This document shows positions 33,436-41,105 of a stretch of DNA of 64,000 nucleotides, piece by piece. How positions within the stretch are numbered: the first letter of the stretch is position 1; every line of letters begins with the position of its first letter. The stretch is taken from contig NZ_MDGP01000001.1 of NCBI RefSeq assembly GCF_001747095.1, positions 3,827,001 through 3,891,000 of the forward strand, read 5' to 3'. The notes beneath the pieces were generated by a model. That model was not told the origin of the DNA. It did not search any database and saw only the letters and a program-made list of their open reading frames with translations. This DNA is from Roseivirga sp. 4D4. GTDB lineage: Bacteria > Bacteroidota > Bacteroidia > Cytophagales > Cyclobacteriaceae. The translations under genes were made by a program, and so were the position numbers.

Positions 33436-33486
33436 TACGTAACTTTTGTCAATTCCAGAGGGTACTTAAAGATAACTAATAATCGA

Positions 33487-36330
33487 ATGCTATCCATAGA
33501 GTCTAGCAAGAATGCCGAATCCGCTGTCCGGTACTTTCGAGAGTCACTCTCGGTGGAGGACTATTACTCTGAAAAGGCAGAGATCACTGGGCGCTGGCAT
33601 GGTAAGGGGTCCGAAAGACTAGCTATTGGTGGAGATGTAAGAAAGCGAGATTTTGAAGCTTTGCTCTATAATGTCAATCCCAAGACTGGGGATAGGTTGA
33701 CCGCTCGAAATTCGGTGAATCGAAGACCCATGTACGACTTCACTTTTAGCTGTCCCAAGAGTGTCAGTGTCGCCTATGCTATGACAAAAGATGGAGAGAT
33801 TCTTGAGGCACATCGGTTGGCTACACTCAAAGCCATGAAGGCAGTGGAAAAAGATGTTCAAACTCAAGTGGGTACTGGGAAGGGAAAGCATTATGTAGGT
33901 ACCGGGAATATCATGTTCGCTGAATTTATTCATGAAACCTCCAGGCCTTTAGAACACGAGAAGGAAGAAGGAAAACTTTACATTCCAGACCCTCAGTTAC
34001 ATTCTCATATGACCGTGGTCAATGCTACGTTTTTCGAAGGCCAAAATCGATGGAGGGCGGTGGAGCTAGGCAACGTTAAGGCTCATGGCGATTACTATGA
34101 ATCCCTTTATCATAGTTATCTGGGAAAGCACTTGAAGGATGCGGGGTATGCCCTTCAAAAGGAAGGGAAAAGATGGGAGCTTGCGTGTGTTCCCAAAGAG
34201 GTCAGAAACAAGTATTCCGGGCGCACTCTTGAGATTGAAAAAGAGGCTGAAAGATTGGGAGTCAAAACGGCCCGTACAAAGGCACTTTTAGGGCGCAGAA
34301 CTCGTAATGATAAGAACAAGTCTGTACTGGATAGTGAGCTCCCGGGTATCTGGAAAGATAGGCTTTCACTTAGTGAATATTACAGCATTGTGAATGCTAA
34401 GAATGCTTCAGGCAGACAAGGAGAAAATGTTAATCTACAGAACCCTCACCTTACTCTTGAGAAGGCTGTAGATTTGGCGCTTGCTCATAGACTTGAGCGA
34501 CAGTCAGCTGCTGCTGAGAAAAAAGTACTTTCATTTGCCAATGACCTGACTTCCGGTGATTTTTTGCCCCATGAGGTTCAGGCTGAACTGGATGGGCGGC
34601 AGAATATTATTGGTACAGACAGACGTACAGTAAAGTTCATTACCACCAGAGAGATTCTTCAAGAAGAGGAAAAGCTAATCGAGAGAAGTGCTTTTGGTAA
34701 GTCAACTAAGGTTAGTATTAATCCTGACTATCAATTCAAAAGTAAGGTGCTCAATGATGGGCAAAAGGAGGCAATTCGACATGTTTTGGAAAGTGGTGAT
34801 CAAATCATCATGATCTCAGGCGATGCAGGTACTGGTAAGACCACTCTTTTAAAAGAGGTCAAAACTGGTATTGAAGAGGCTGGTAGTAAGCTTTTTGCTT
34901 TTGCGCCTACTTCTGATGCTTCCAGGGGACAACTACAGCACAAAGGCTTCGAAGGAGCAGAAACCATTGCCAAACTGCTTGCCGATCAAGAGCTTCAAAA
35001 CCAAATGATTAATCAATATATGCTTGTGGATGAATCTGGCTTGGTTAGCGTACCCCAAATGAACCGGATACTTGATGTGGCTGAAGCTCAAAACTGCAGA
35101 GTAATACTCTCCGGTGATTATAAACAGCATTCTTCTGTAGAAAGAGGCGATGCGACACGAATTATGGAGAATCATGCCGACCTGCCAGTGGCCCGAGTAA
35201 AGGAAATTGTGAGGCAGCGAGAGCAAGAAGCGTACAAAAAAGCCATAGAGGCCATCGCACAGGGAATTGCCATCAAAGATGACCCTGACAGGAGAGTGAA
35301 CGAAGTGCAATGTGCTTTTGACCAACTTGATCAAACAGGGAGTATAAACGAAGTAGAAAACCTGGAGGAGAGACATGAACAAATCGCGAATGATTATGTT
35401 TTAGCTACCGAAAATTCTACTCAAGACGCAATTTTGGTAGCCCCTACACATGGTGAAGGCAAAGACATCACGGAAGTTATCAGGCAAAAGCTCAAAGAAA
35501 CCGGTCGTCTTTCTGGGGAGGAAAGAACATTCAAACGCCTCCAAAGTCTTCATTTGACAGAAAGTGAAAAGCAGTTGGAGGCTTATTACGAGGCCGGACA
35601 TGTTGTGGAGTTTCATCAAAATGTACCCGGCTTCAAAGCAGGCACAAGACAAGTAGTTGAGGGCAAAGACCAGAATGGGCAAGTATTGGTAAAACCAAAT
35701 GATATAGCTACTCCCGCCAGCTTGCCTATGGAAGAACATAAGAAATTTCAACTCTTTAAAGAGGAGCCCCTCAATCTATCTGTGGGCGACCGCATTAGGA
35801 TTACCAAAAACATAAAAAGTGTCGAGGGTCATCATTTGTCCAACGGTCAGGTATATGATTTAAAATCCTTCTCTGATGATGGCCATATAATGCTTTCCAA
35901 TGGCCAAACGCTTCATAAGGATGCTGGACATTTCAACAGCGGCTATTATCAGACTTCTTATGCCGCTCAAGGCAAAGACGCCAAGACTGTAATTGTGGCA
36001 CAAAGCTCCAGAAGTTTTGGAGCCAGTAGCGATAAGCAATTTTATGTCTCTATAAGTCGCGGGGTAGAGGATTGTAGGATTTACACCGATGATAAGGAAG
36101 CGCTGCGAGAAGCAATCGCCAGACCGGGTGACCGGCCAAGCGCCATGGAATTGGCCTCTGAAGCTGATCGTCAGAAAAGTGAAAGTCAGAGTCATTCCCA
36201 ATACCAGCGCTTGGTAAGACAGTTTTATGATCAGCAAATTCAACCCTCTCAAAAAACCATAGAACCAAATCATGGCAGAAGAAAACCTGACGAACCAATG
36301 GAAAGACCAGGGTTCAACCACGAAAAGTAG
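33487..36330 (+). CDS. MobF-family conjugative relaxase (TrwC/TraI type)
   Basis: This is a 947-aa relaxase-helicase. The N-terminal 300 residues are the HUH relaxase: N-terminal tyrosines near residues 17-27 are candidate nicking residues, and the histidine cluster includes His172-Ser-His174 in P-Q-L-H-S-H-M. The central and C-terminal parts are an SF1 helicase with Walker A at 445-452 (G-D-A-G-T-G-K-T), D-E-S near 515 and a late S-Y-A-A-Q-G-K-D motif. The protein should nick oriT, remain attached to the 5' end and unwind DNA. It is shorter than TraI of F but close to TrwC. MobF relaxases are uncommon in Bacteroidota. Confidence 0.9.
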   Translation: MLSIESSKNAESAVRYFRESLSVEDYYSEKAEITGRWHGKGSERLAIGGDVRKRDFEALLYNVNPKTGDRLTARNSVNRRPMYDFTFSCPKSVSVAYAMTKDGEILEAHRLATLKAMKAVEKDVQTQVGTGKGKHYVGTGNIMFAEFIHETSRPLEHEKEEGKLYIPDPQLHSHMTVVNATFFEGQNRWRAVELGNVKAHGDYYESLYHSYLGKHLKDAGYALQKEGKRWELACVPKEVRNKYSGRTLEIEKEAERLGVKTARTKALLGRRTRNDKNKSVLDSELPGIWKDRLSLSEYYSIVNAKNASGRQGENVNLQNPHLTLEKAVDLALAHRLERQSAAAEKKVLSFANDLTSGDFLPHEVQAELDGRQNIIGTDRRTVKFITTREILQEEEKLIERSAFGKSTKVSINPDYQFKSKVLNDGQKEAIRHVLESGDQIIMISGDAGTGKTTLLKEVKTGIEEAGSKLFAFAPTSDASRGQLQHKGFEGAETIAKLLADQELQNQMINQYMLVDESGLVSVPQMNRILDVAEAQNCRVILSGDYKQHSSVERGDATRIMENHADLPVARVKEIVRQREQEAYKKAIEAIAQGIAIKDDPDRRVNEVQCAFDQLDQTGSINEVENLEERHEQIANDYVLATENSTQDAILVAPTHGEGKDITEVIRQKLKETGRLSGEERTFKRLQSLHLTESEKQLEAYYEAGHVVEFHQNVPGFKAGTRQVVEGKDQNGQVLVKPNDIATPASLPMEEHKKFQLFKEEPLNLSVGDRIRITKNIKSVEGHHLSNGQVYDLKSFSDDGHIMLSNGQTLHKDAGHFNSGYYQTSYAAQGKDAKTVIVAQSSRSFGASSDKQFYVSISRGVEDCRIYTDDKEALREAIARPGDRPSAMELASEADRQKSESQSHSQYQRLVRQFYDQQIQPSQKTIEPNHGRRKPDEPMERPGFNHEK

Positions 36331-36709
36331 TGTCCCGGATTTTGGGGCTAGTGAATTTACCTCTTCCGGTAAAGACGATCCGGCTGTGCCCACTAGTAAG
36401 TATTATGGAATCGATCTGAAGTCTCCTTACCTTGCCACATTAAAGTTCATACATAGGAATGGCGAATTGTTTTTCCTTCCCTATGCCTTGCAACCCATTG
36501 TTAGCTATTCTCCCGGGGAGCAATTGGGAGAGATTCAGATCACCACAATGAACTATGAAATAAGCATAAGAGGAAGGAATCTCATTCGGCTCGCAGAGTG
36601 GATTGGCACATTCAAGGTAAGGTGGGTTAAGGAAAGTAATACGGGTACAGACGATAATTCAGAAGACCTGTTTGTAAAAGAAATCATTATCAACAAGCTA
36701 AGTGACTAG
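36272..36709 (+). CDS. Protein of unknown function, 145 aa
   Basis: This soluble protein overlaps the 3' end of the relaxase gene by 59 bases in another frame. The N-terminal 50 residues are polar and probably disordered. Residues 50-145 look like a compact alpha/beta domain (L-A-T-L-K-F-I-H-R-N-G, then I-S-I-R-G-R-N-L-I-R-L). It is likely coexpressed with the relaxase and could be an accessory transfer protein. No family is recognised. Confidence 0.6.
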   Translation: MAEENLTNQWKDQGSTTKSSVPDFGASEFTSSGKDDPAVPTSKYYGIDLKSPYLATLKFIHRNGELFFLPYALQPIVSYSPGEQLGEIQITTMNYEISIRGRNLIRLAEWIGTFKVRWVKESNTGTDDNSEDLFVKEIIINKLSD

Positions 36710-36866
36710 CATTAAAGCTAAAACACACTTTTCAACAAAATCTGGCTTGGGTAGGTTTGGTAAGATTTTTTTGAAAGGTGTGTGTTTCAGGCAAAAGCGC
36801 TTTTGATAAGCTTGGCTGCAGACTAGCCTTGGCGGGGCTTTTCAAATGGGCTTTTAGGGAAAAAGG

Positions 36867-37574
36867 TCAAAAGAGGTCGAGTTGAATTCTTTGGCCCTTG
36901 TTATTCTGTTTAGATTGGGGTGGTGCAGACCAAATTCGTGACTGCTCTTTTTCTATTGGCAAGATGCCCAAACCATTTTGGTTGATTTGCCAGCCGCCAT
37001 ACCATTCCATGGAAAGGCTGTTCATCCAGGCCACTTCGCCACGAAGGCCATTAAGGAAGAAGTTAATCACAGCCATTTTTGCACAAGTATTGGAAAGCTC
37101 TGCCCCATAGAAAAAATTATCAGGATTCAGTTTGGCAAAAGCTAGCAACATACGGCCAGAACCACATGCAGGATCAAAAGCAGTTTTAAGGTGAATGCTG
37201 TTCTTACTTCCTTGCATTTTTGCCATCATTTCACATACAGGTTCAGGGGTGAAGTATTCACCATTTTTGCCATTGGAGATAGTTTGCATGTAATATTCCC
37301 CAAGAGGATCGGCATAAGGCGCTTCATAAACCTGAAGCTGAATTAACCCAATAATTTTGGCAAAGTCCTCGAGTTCTTGATGCCCATATTTGTTGCTTAT
37401 TTCTAGGTACCGGTTTTCGTTTTCAGCATCTTTTACAGTGAGACAGGATTGTATGTTGATCTGGTGAAAGCCGCAAATAGCCATTGATACTAAATCATTA
37501 AAAACGGATGAGATACTATGCCTTCTTCCGAGTCGATCAAATACTGAGATCATTTCTTCAAAATGTTCGGTCAA
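36867..37574 (-). CDS. N-6 DNA methylase-like protein lacking a visible catalytic NPPY motif
   Basis: The fold matches type I M-subunit-like adenine methyltransferases. It has the entry motif G-E-Y-F-T-P near residue 121 and the S-adenosylmethionine motif D-P-A-C-G-S-G-R near residues 149-156, followed by Y-G-A-E-L. The sequence then ends within about 75 residues, and no (N/D)PP(Y/F) motif is visible, so methylation activity is doubtful. Short proteins of this type are found on plasmids and integrative elements. The frame opens with TTG 37574, and ATG 37553 is an alternative start. Confidence 0.75.
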   Translation of the reverse strand: MTEHFEEMISVFDRLGRRHSISSVFNDLVSMAICGFHQINIQSCLTVKDAENENRYLEISNKYGHQELEDFAKIIGLIQLQVYEAPYADPLGEYYMQTISNGKNGEYFTPEPVCEMMAKMQGSKNSIHLKTAFDPACGSGRMLLAFAKLNPDNFFYGAELSNTCAKMAVINFFLNGLRGEVAWMNSLSMEWYGGWQINQNGLGILPIEKEQSRIWSAPPQSKQNNKGQRIQLDLF

Positions 37575-37627
37575 TGGTCACTCCATATTGAGGAGGCTGT
37601 CAATTTTAGCCTTTTGATTGTGGCAGG

Positions 37628-37663
37628 AAAAAAGAGGTACGGACCAAAGTGGGGCCGTACCTC
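37628..37663 (-). terminator. Intrinsic terminator on the minus strand
   Basis: A perfect 9-base stem (GAGGTACGG / CCGTACCTC) with additional inner pairs is followed on the minus strand by a run of six T residues. It lies 25 bases after the stop of the 69-aa gene at 37688 and separates it from the methylase-like gene. Confidence 0.8.
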
Positions 37664-37687
37664 ATTGCCTAAGTGAGGGAGCTTAGG

Positions 37688-37897
37688 TTATTGCTGACTT
37701 TGGTCGTCTTCCTGTTTGGGAACACGAAGAGTGATTTTCCCATCAAGGGGAAGACTGTCTAATACAATGTTGAACCCTTCGCCATCTTGGTTGGCCCAAG
37801 CTGCGCCAATACGACTCCAACTCGATTTTCCTTCAGCATAATTTTTCACATTGTATGCCACGTAGTCTGGTTGCTTGCTTTGTGTTTGGTCAGTCAT
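37688..37897 (-). CDS. Small plasmid-type protein, 69 aa
   Basis: This is a small soluble protein with the pattern W-S-R-I-G-A-A-W-A-N-Q-D-G-E-G-F-N-I and S-L-P-L-D-G-K-I-T-L-R. Very similar short proteins (IGAAxxHxDGxGF, LPLDGKI) are widespread on proteobacterial plasmids and integrative elements, where their function is unknown. A strong AAGGAG Shine-Dalgarno lies 8 to 13 bases before the ATG. An intrinsic terminator follows. It supports a plasmid ancestry for this segment. Confidence 0.7.
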   Translation of the reverse strand: MTDQTQSKQPDYVAYNVKNYAEGKSSWSRIGAAWANQDGEGFNIVLDSLPLDGKITLRVPKQEDDQSQQ

Positions 37898-38116
37898 TTC
37901 ATAATCTCCTTTTGTTAAAAGTTTCTGACAGTTTTAATGTTGACCATCGGATTGAATGAGCACTCAAATAAAGCGAGAAGCTGCTTGCAGCTGGTGAACT
38001 TCAGTGAGCGAGCATTTGAATGCGAATGCCGATAGGTTAAACATGGCTGCTCAGAGAATTTTTCAAAAGCAAATCCGTTTGAAATCGGCATGCACAATCG
38101 AGCAAAATCCTACAGA
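37898..38116. other. Structured non-coding gap between ssb and the 69-aa gene
   Basis: I see no convincing gene here; a minus-strand frame at 37915-38097 reads like random sequence. The gap holds a perfect palindrome AGCTGC-TT-GCAGCT (37979-37992) and a distant inverted pair ATGCCGAT (38026-38033) / ATCGGCAT (38084-38091). It also has the local repeat GCATTTGAATGCGAATGC. Strong structure near ssb and primase genes could mark a single-strand origin or primase site. Confidence 0.4.
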
Positions 38117-38458
38117 CTAAAGTGGTGCCTGTTCAATTGAATTGGCAACGACTGAAGCTTCGTTTTTGACCAATGTTTGTCCGTCCGGGCCTGTAATCTC
38201 AAACGGGCGATATGATAGTTCGCCTTGAACCTTGATACGCGAGCCAGACTTTAGGCTTTTGACTTTGCTCAAACCCTTTTTGCTAAAAACGAGGATGTTA
38301 TGCCAAACCACCTCTTTTTTCTGCCAAACATCATTTGCATCCTTATAAGAGCCCTGTGTGGCCAACGAAAAGGCTGCAAACAGTTTGTCCTCTTTTTCAA
38401 TCATTCTGGCCTCAGAGCCCATATTGCCGATGAGGTTCACTTCATTTTCACTGCTCAT
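38117..38458 (-). CDS. ssb: Single-stranded DNA-binding protein (element-encoded)
   Basis: The product is an OB-fold SSB of 113 aa that coats single-stranded DNA during transfer or replication. The start V-N-L-I-G-N-M-G-S-E-A-R and the strand W-H-N-I-L-V-F-S-K-K-G are typical. It lacks the long acidic tail of chromosomal SSBs (the usual D-D-I-P-F end), as plasmid SSBs often do. A TAAGGAG Shine-Dalgarno precedes the ATG. It sits between the structured gap and the primase gene. Confidence 0.85.
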   Translation of the reverse strand: MSSENEVNLIGNMGSEARMIEKEDKLFAAFSLATQGSYKDANDVWQKKEVVWHNILVFSKKGLSKVKSLKSGSRIKVQGELSYRPFEITGPDGQTLVKNEASVVANSIEQAPL

Positions 38459-38594
38459 TATTTTCTCCTTATGGTTGTATGGTCAGGAATACTTCTACCA
38501 ACAATACATGAAGTTTTTAAGCAAAAAATGGAATGTAGATTGCCATGGTATGTCGGTGGCCGGCTTGCTGTTGAAAAGAGAAAAAGAACTTACC

Positions 38595-38618
38595 TGTGTC
38601 TGTGTCTGTGTCTGGGTC
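38595..38618. repeat. TGTGTC hexanucleotide tandem repeat
   Basis: Three exact TGTGTC units and one degenerate unit (TGGGTC) lie immediately after, and partly in, the stop codon of the primase gene on the minus strand. Unit number could vary by slippage. A whole-unit change would not alter the primase frame. Confidence 0.6.
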
Positions 38619-39618
38619 AGAGTTCAAATAGAATGTCAGGGCTGGGGTTGAGCCACATGGGTTCAGAGCGCAGTAGTTGCTTCTTCTTACCAAAGGTTAT
38701 GCTTTGGCTGGTCAACCAGGCATTCAGATCTTTATGATGGGGGTACAGGTGGCCCATGACTGCTATGCGGAAAAAGCGATCTGAGAAATGTGTAAACTCA
38801 TCAGAAAAAACCTTTTCAAACTGTTTGCCGGCATAGTCATTATCAGACCAAAGTAGAGCTTCTGTATAAGTCCCTTCTTTGATAAAATCTGCGGCCTGTC
38901 TATACAAATTCACGGAATTGGTGATAATACAGTCATTTTGGGATGTATTGGTGTTGTCAATGGTGAGTTTTGAAAGAAAATCGAAGACACCTTCAAATAC
39001 ATCTACTGTATTAGTGTTTCCAGTTCCGGCAACGAAAGTGATGTCTTTATTTCCAATCATTGTTTTAAAACCGTGAGGGTTGCGAACATCATAGCCCCCT
39101 GCCCTCGTCTGTATGCCAAGGCCGAAAATGCGTTTCTTGGATTTCTTGTGTAAGAAGAAAACTTGCCTTAAATATTTTTGGGCAAGATCATGTGGTATTT
39201 GTCTTTTGGTCAGATATTGAAATAAGACTGCGCTGTAAATGGGTTTAACAGTGAGCAATTTATAAGGTGAATCGTCTTTCCCTTTGGATTGAATCATTCG
39301 CTTGAAAGTGTGATGCTTTGGAGGTCCGCTTAAACTTTCAAACCATTTTAAGGTGGCAGACACACTGTGATCTTTATACTGTGATTTCAGATACATTTGA
39401 CCAAAACGTATCAGGTCCCCACCCTGCTCCAATTCTCCGAAGTCTTTCCAGATATCGAACCTGGTGGAGATATGAAAAGAGGGCTCTTTTTCCTGTGGGC
39501 GTAGGGGTGAACAATACCACAAATCATGACCCTTTGACTTTTTGGGGTCTGGCTCAAATCCAAGCTGTTTGAGCAGGCTTTCAATGGTGAAACGCTCTTT
39601 GACTTGTTTGATGTTCAT
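38617..39618 (-). CDS. Plasmid-type DNA primase (CHC2 zinc-finger and Toprim)
   Basis: This is a 333-aa primase that would prime transferred or replicating element DNA. The N-terminal 80 residues follow the CHC2 pattern (Y-C-S-P-L-R, then E-P-S-F-H-I, then W-K-D-F-G, then G-G-D-L-I-R-F). The zinc cysteines are mostly not preserved. A Toprim domain follows, with the glutamate in V-F-E-G-V-F-D near residue 208 and a D-N-D-Y-A-G segment near residue 269. A GGGGAGAAA Shine-Dalgarno precedes the ATG. No helicase domain is attached. Confidence 0.8.
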   Translation of the reverse strand: MNIKQVKERFTIESLLKQLGFEPDPKKSKGHDLWYCSPLRPQEKEPSFHISTRFDIWKDFGELEQGGDLIRFGQMYLKSQYKDHSVSATLKWFESLSGPPKHHTFKRMIQSKGKDDSPYKLLTVKPIYSAVLFQYLTKRQIPHDLAQKYLRQVFFLHKKSKKRIFGLGIQTRAGGYDVRNPHGFKTMIGNKDITFVAGTGNTNTVDVFEGVFDFLSKLTIDNTNTSQNDCIITNSVNLYRQAADFIKEGTYTEALLWSDNDYAGKQFEKVFSDEFTHFSDRFFRIAVMGHLYPHHKDLNAWLTSQSITFGKKKQLLRSEPMWLNPSPDILFEL

Positions 39619-39708
39619 TGAATAATTTCTCCCCTTCAGGTTGGTAACATTCTAATGTGAGTTAATCACTTCAGTTAAACTTTCAATTAGCGTACATTGC
39701 ATTCGATA

Positions 39709-39738
39709 ATTGTCAATATAGATTTCACTCTATCTATG
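39709..39738 (+). promoter_or_regulatory. Candidate dnd operon promoter and overlapping inverted repeat
   Basis: TTG (39710-39712), then an 18-base spacer, then TATCTATG (39731-39738) is one mismatch from the Bacteroidota promoter consensus, 50 bases before dndC. The inverted repeat ATAGAT (39718-39723) / ATCTAT (39732-39737) overlaps it and could be an operator. No dndB-type regulator gene is in the window. Confidence 0.4.
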
Positions 39739-39788
39739 ATTGTAGTTATCTTACAAGAATTACTATAATACCTCTAAAGTGAGTCCAA

Positions 39789-41105
39789 ATGCCTATTGAT
39801 ATAGCCCATATTACAAAAGAAATCTTACTACAATATCAGGATGAAGACGAACCCAAAAGACCCTGGATAGTAGGCTTCAGTGGTGGTAAGGACTCAACCA
39901 TGTTGCTGCAATTGGTTTGGATTACGGTGAGCAGGTTGCCGGCTGAAATGAGAAATCGCGAGATCTATGTAGTTTGTAATAACACCTTGGTGGAGAACCC
40001 GAAAATCCTGAAATATACAGAAGAGGTGCTTCAGGATATTGAAAAGGCTTCAGTGTCACAAGGTATGCCGATATATGTGGTTCGTACTATACCTAAGCTT
40101 GAAGAGAGCTTTTGGGTCAACTTGATCGGTAAAGGATACCCCGCCCCGAACAATGCATTTAGATGGTGTACAGAGCGACTAAAGATCAACCCTACTACAG
40201 CTTTCATAAAAGACAAGATCAGCGAGATAGGAGAGGCGATCATTCTTTTAGGTACTAGAAAAGATGAAAGCTCCTCAAGGGCTAAAAGTATACAAAAACA
40301 TCAGGTAAAAGGGGAGCGCTTACGAAAACACATTCTACCCAATGCGTTCGTATTTGCACCAATCGAAGATGTGCTTACTAATGAAGTATGGGCATACCTC
40401 AACCAAGTACCCTCTCCATGGGGTTCTGACAATAAACAGCTACAAGCATTATATAGAAATGCCAATAGCGGAGACTGTCCTATTGTTATTGATGATACCA
40501 CTCCCTCTTGTGGTAATAGCCGTTTTGGGTGTTGGGTTTGCACTGTGGTTAAGAAAGATAAATCGATGGAAGCCCTTATCGAGAATGGTGAAGATTGGAT
40601 GGAGCCACTCATGGATATAAGGGATATCCTGGTTACCTATAGAAATGAGCCGGACTGGAGAGAGTCGAGAAGGCGTAATGGATCAACAGGAGAAGGTATC
40701 CTTGGCCCTTATACGCCTGCTAAAAGAGCTTATATTTTGAAATTACTGTTAGAAGCCCAAAAGGAAATCAATGCAGGTGGGCACGACTATCAATTGATTA
40801 ACTATCAGGAATTAGTGGCCATACAAGTGACATGGTACAGGGACAGTATTTTTAAATACAGCGTTTCTGACATTTACAATGAAATTTTCGGCACTGATTT
40901 TCAAAGTGGAGACTTCAATGATCACCTGATATTTGAGAAAGAAGTTTTGAAGGAGTCCTGTGCAAATAACCCTGAACATTTTGGGCTGATTAACGAGTTG
41001 CTTGAGCTTCAAAGTTCAAAGACCATCCTGATGAATAATAAAGGGTTGCACAATGATTTGGAGAGAAGGCTTGAGCAGTTTGTGAAGAAGGAGGAAGAAA
41101 AATGA
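39789..41105 (+). CDS. dndC: DNA phosphorothioation sulfurtransferase DndC
   Basis: DndC is a PAPS-reductase-like ATP pyrophosphatase that, with DndD and DndE, moves sulfur into the DNA backbone. The PP-loop S-G-G-K-D-S-T is at residues 31-37. Cys241, Cys248 and Cys251 (S-C-G-N-S-R-F-G-C-W-V-C), with another Cys near 230, fit the iron-sulfur cluster set of the family. R-W-C-T-E-R-L-K lies near residue 127. The 438 aa are slightly shorter than typical DndC. It overlaps dndD by four bases, so the three dnd genes form one operon. Sulfur would come from the DndA homologue at 53508. Confidence 0.92.
   Translation: MPIDIAHITKEILLQYQDEDEPKRPWIVGFSGGKDSTMLLQLVWITVSRLPAEMRNREIYVVCNNTLVENPKILKYTEEVLQDIEKASVSQGMPIYVVRTIPKLEESFWVNLIGKGYPAPNNAFRWCTERLKINPTTAFIKDKISEIGEAIILLGTRKDESSSRAKSIQKHQVKGERLRKHILPNAFVFAPIEDVLTNEVWAYLNQVPSPWGSDNKQLQALYRNANSGDCPIVIDDTTPSCGNSRFGCWVCTVVKKDKSMEALIENGEDWMEPLMDIRDILVTYRNEPDWRESRRRNGSTGEGILGPYTPAKRAYILKLLLEAQKEINAGGHDYQLINYQELVAIQVTWYRDSIFKYSVSDIYNEIFGTDFQSGDFNDHLIFEKEVLKESCANNPEHFGLINELLELQSSKTILMNNKGLHNDLERRLEQFVKKEEEK

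Noticed and set aside
37915..38097. Minus-strand ORF of 60 codons between ssb and the 69-aa gene
   Set aside because: Its composition does not look like protein, and the region is full of inverted repeats that explain the open frame.
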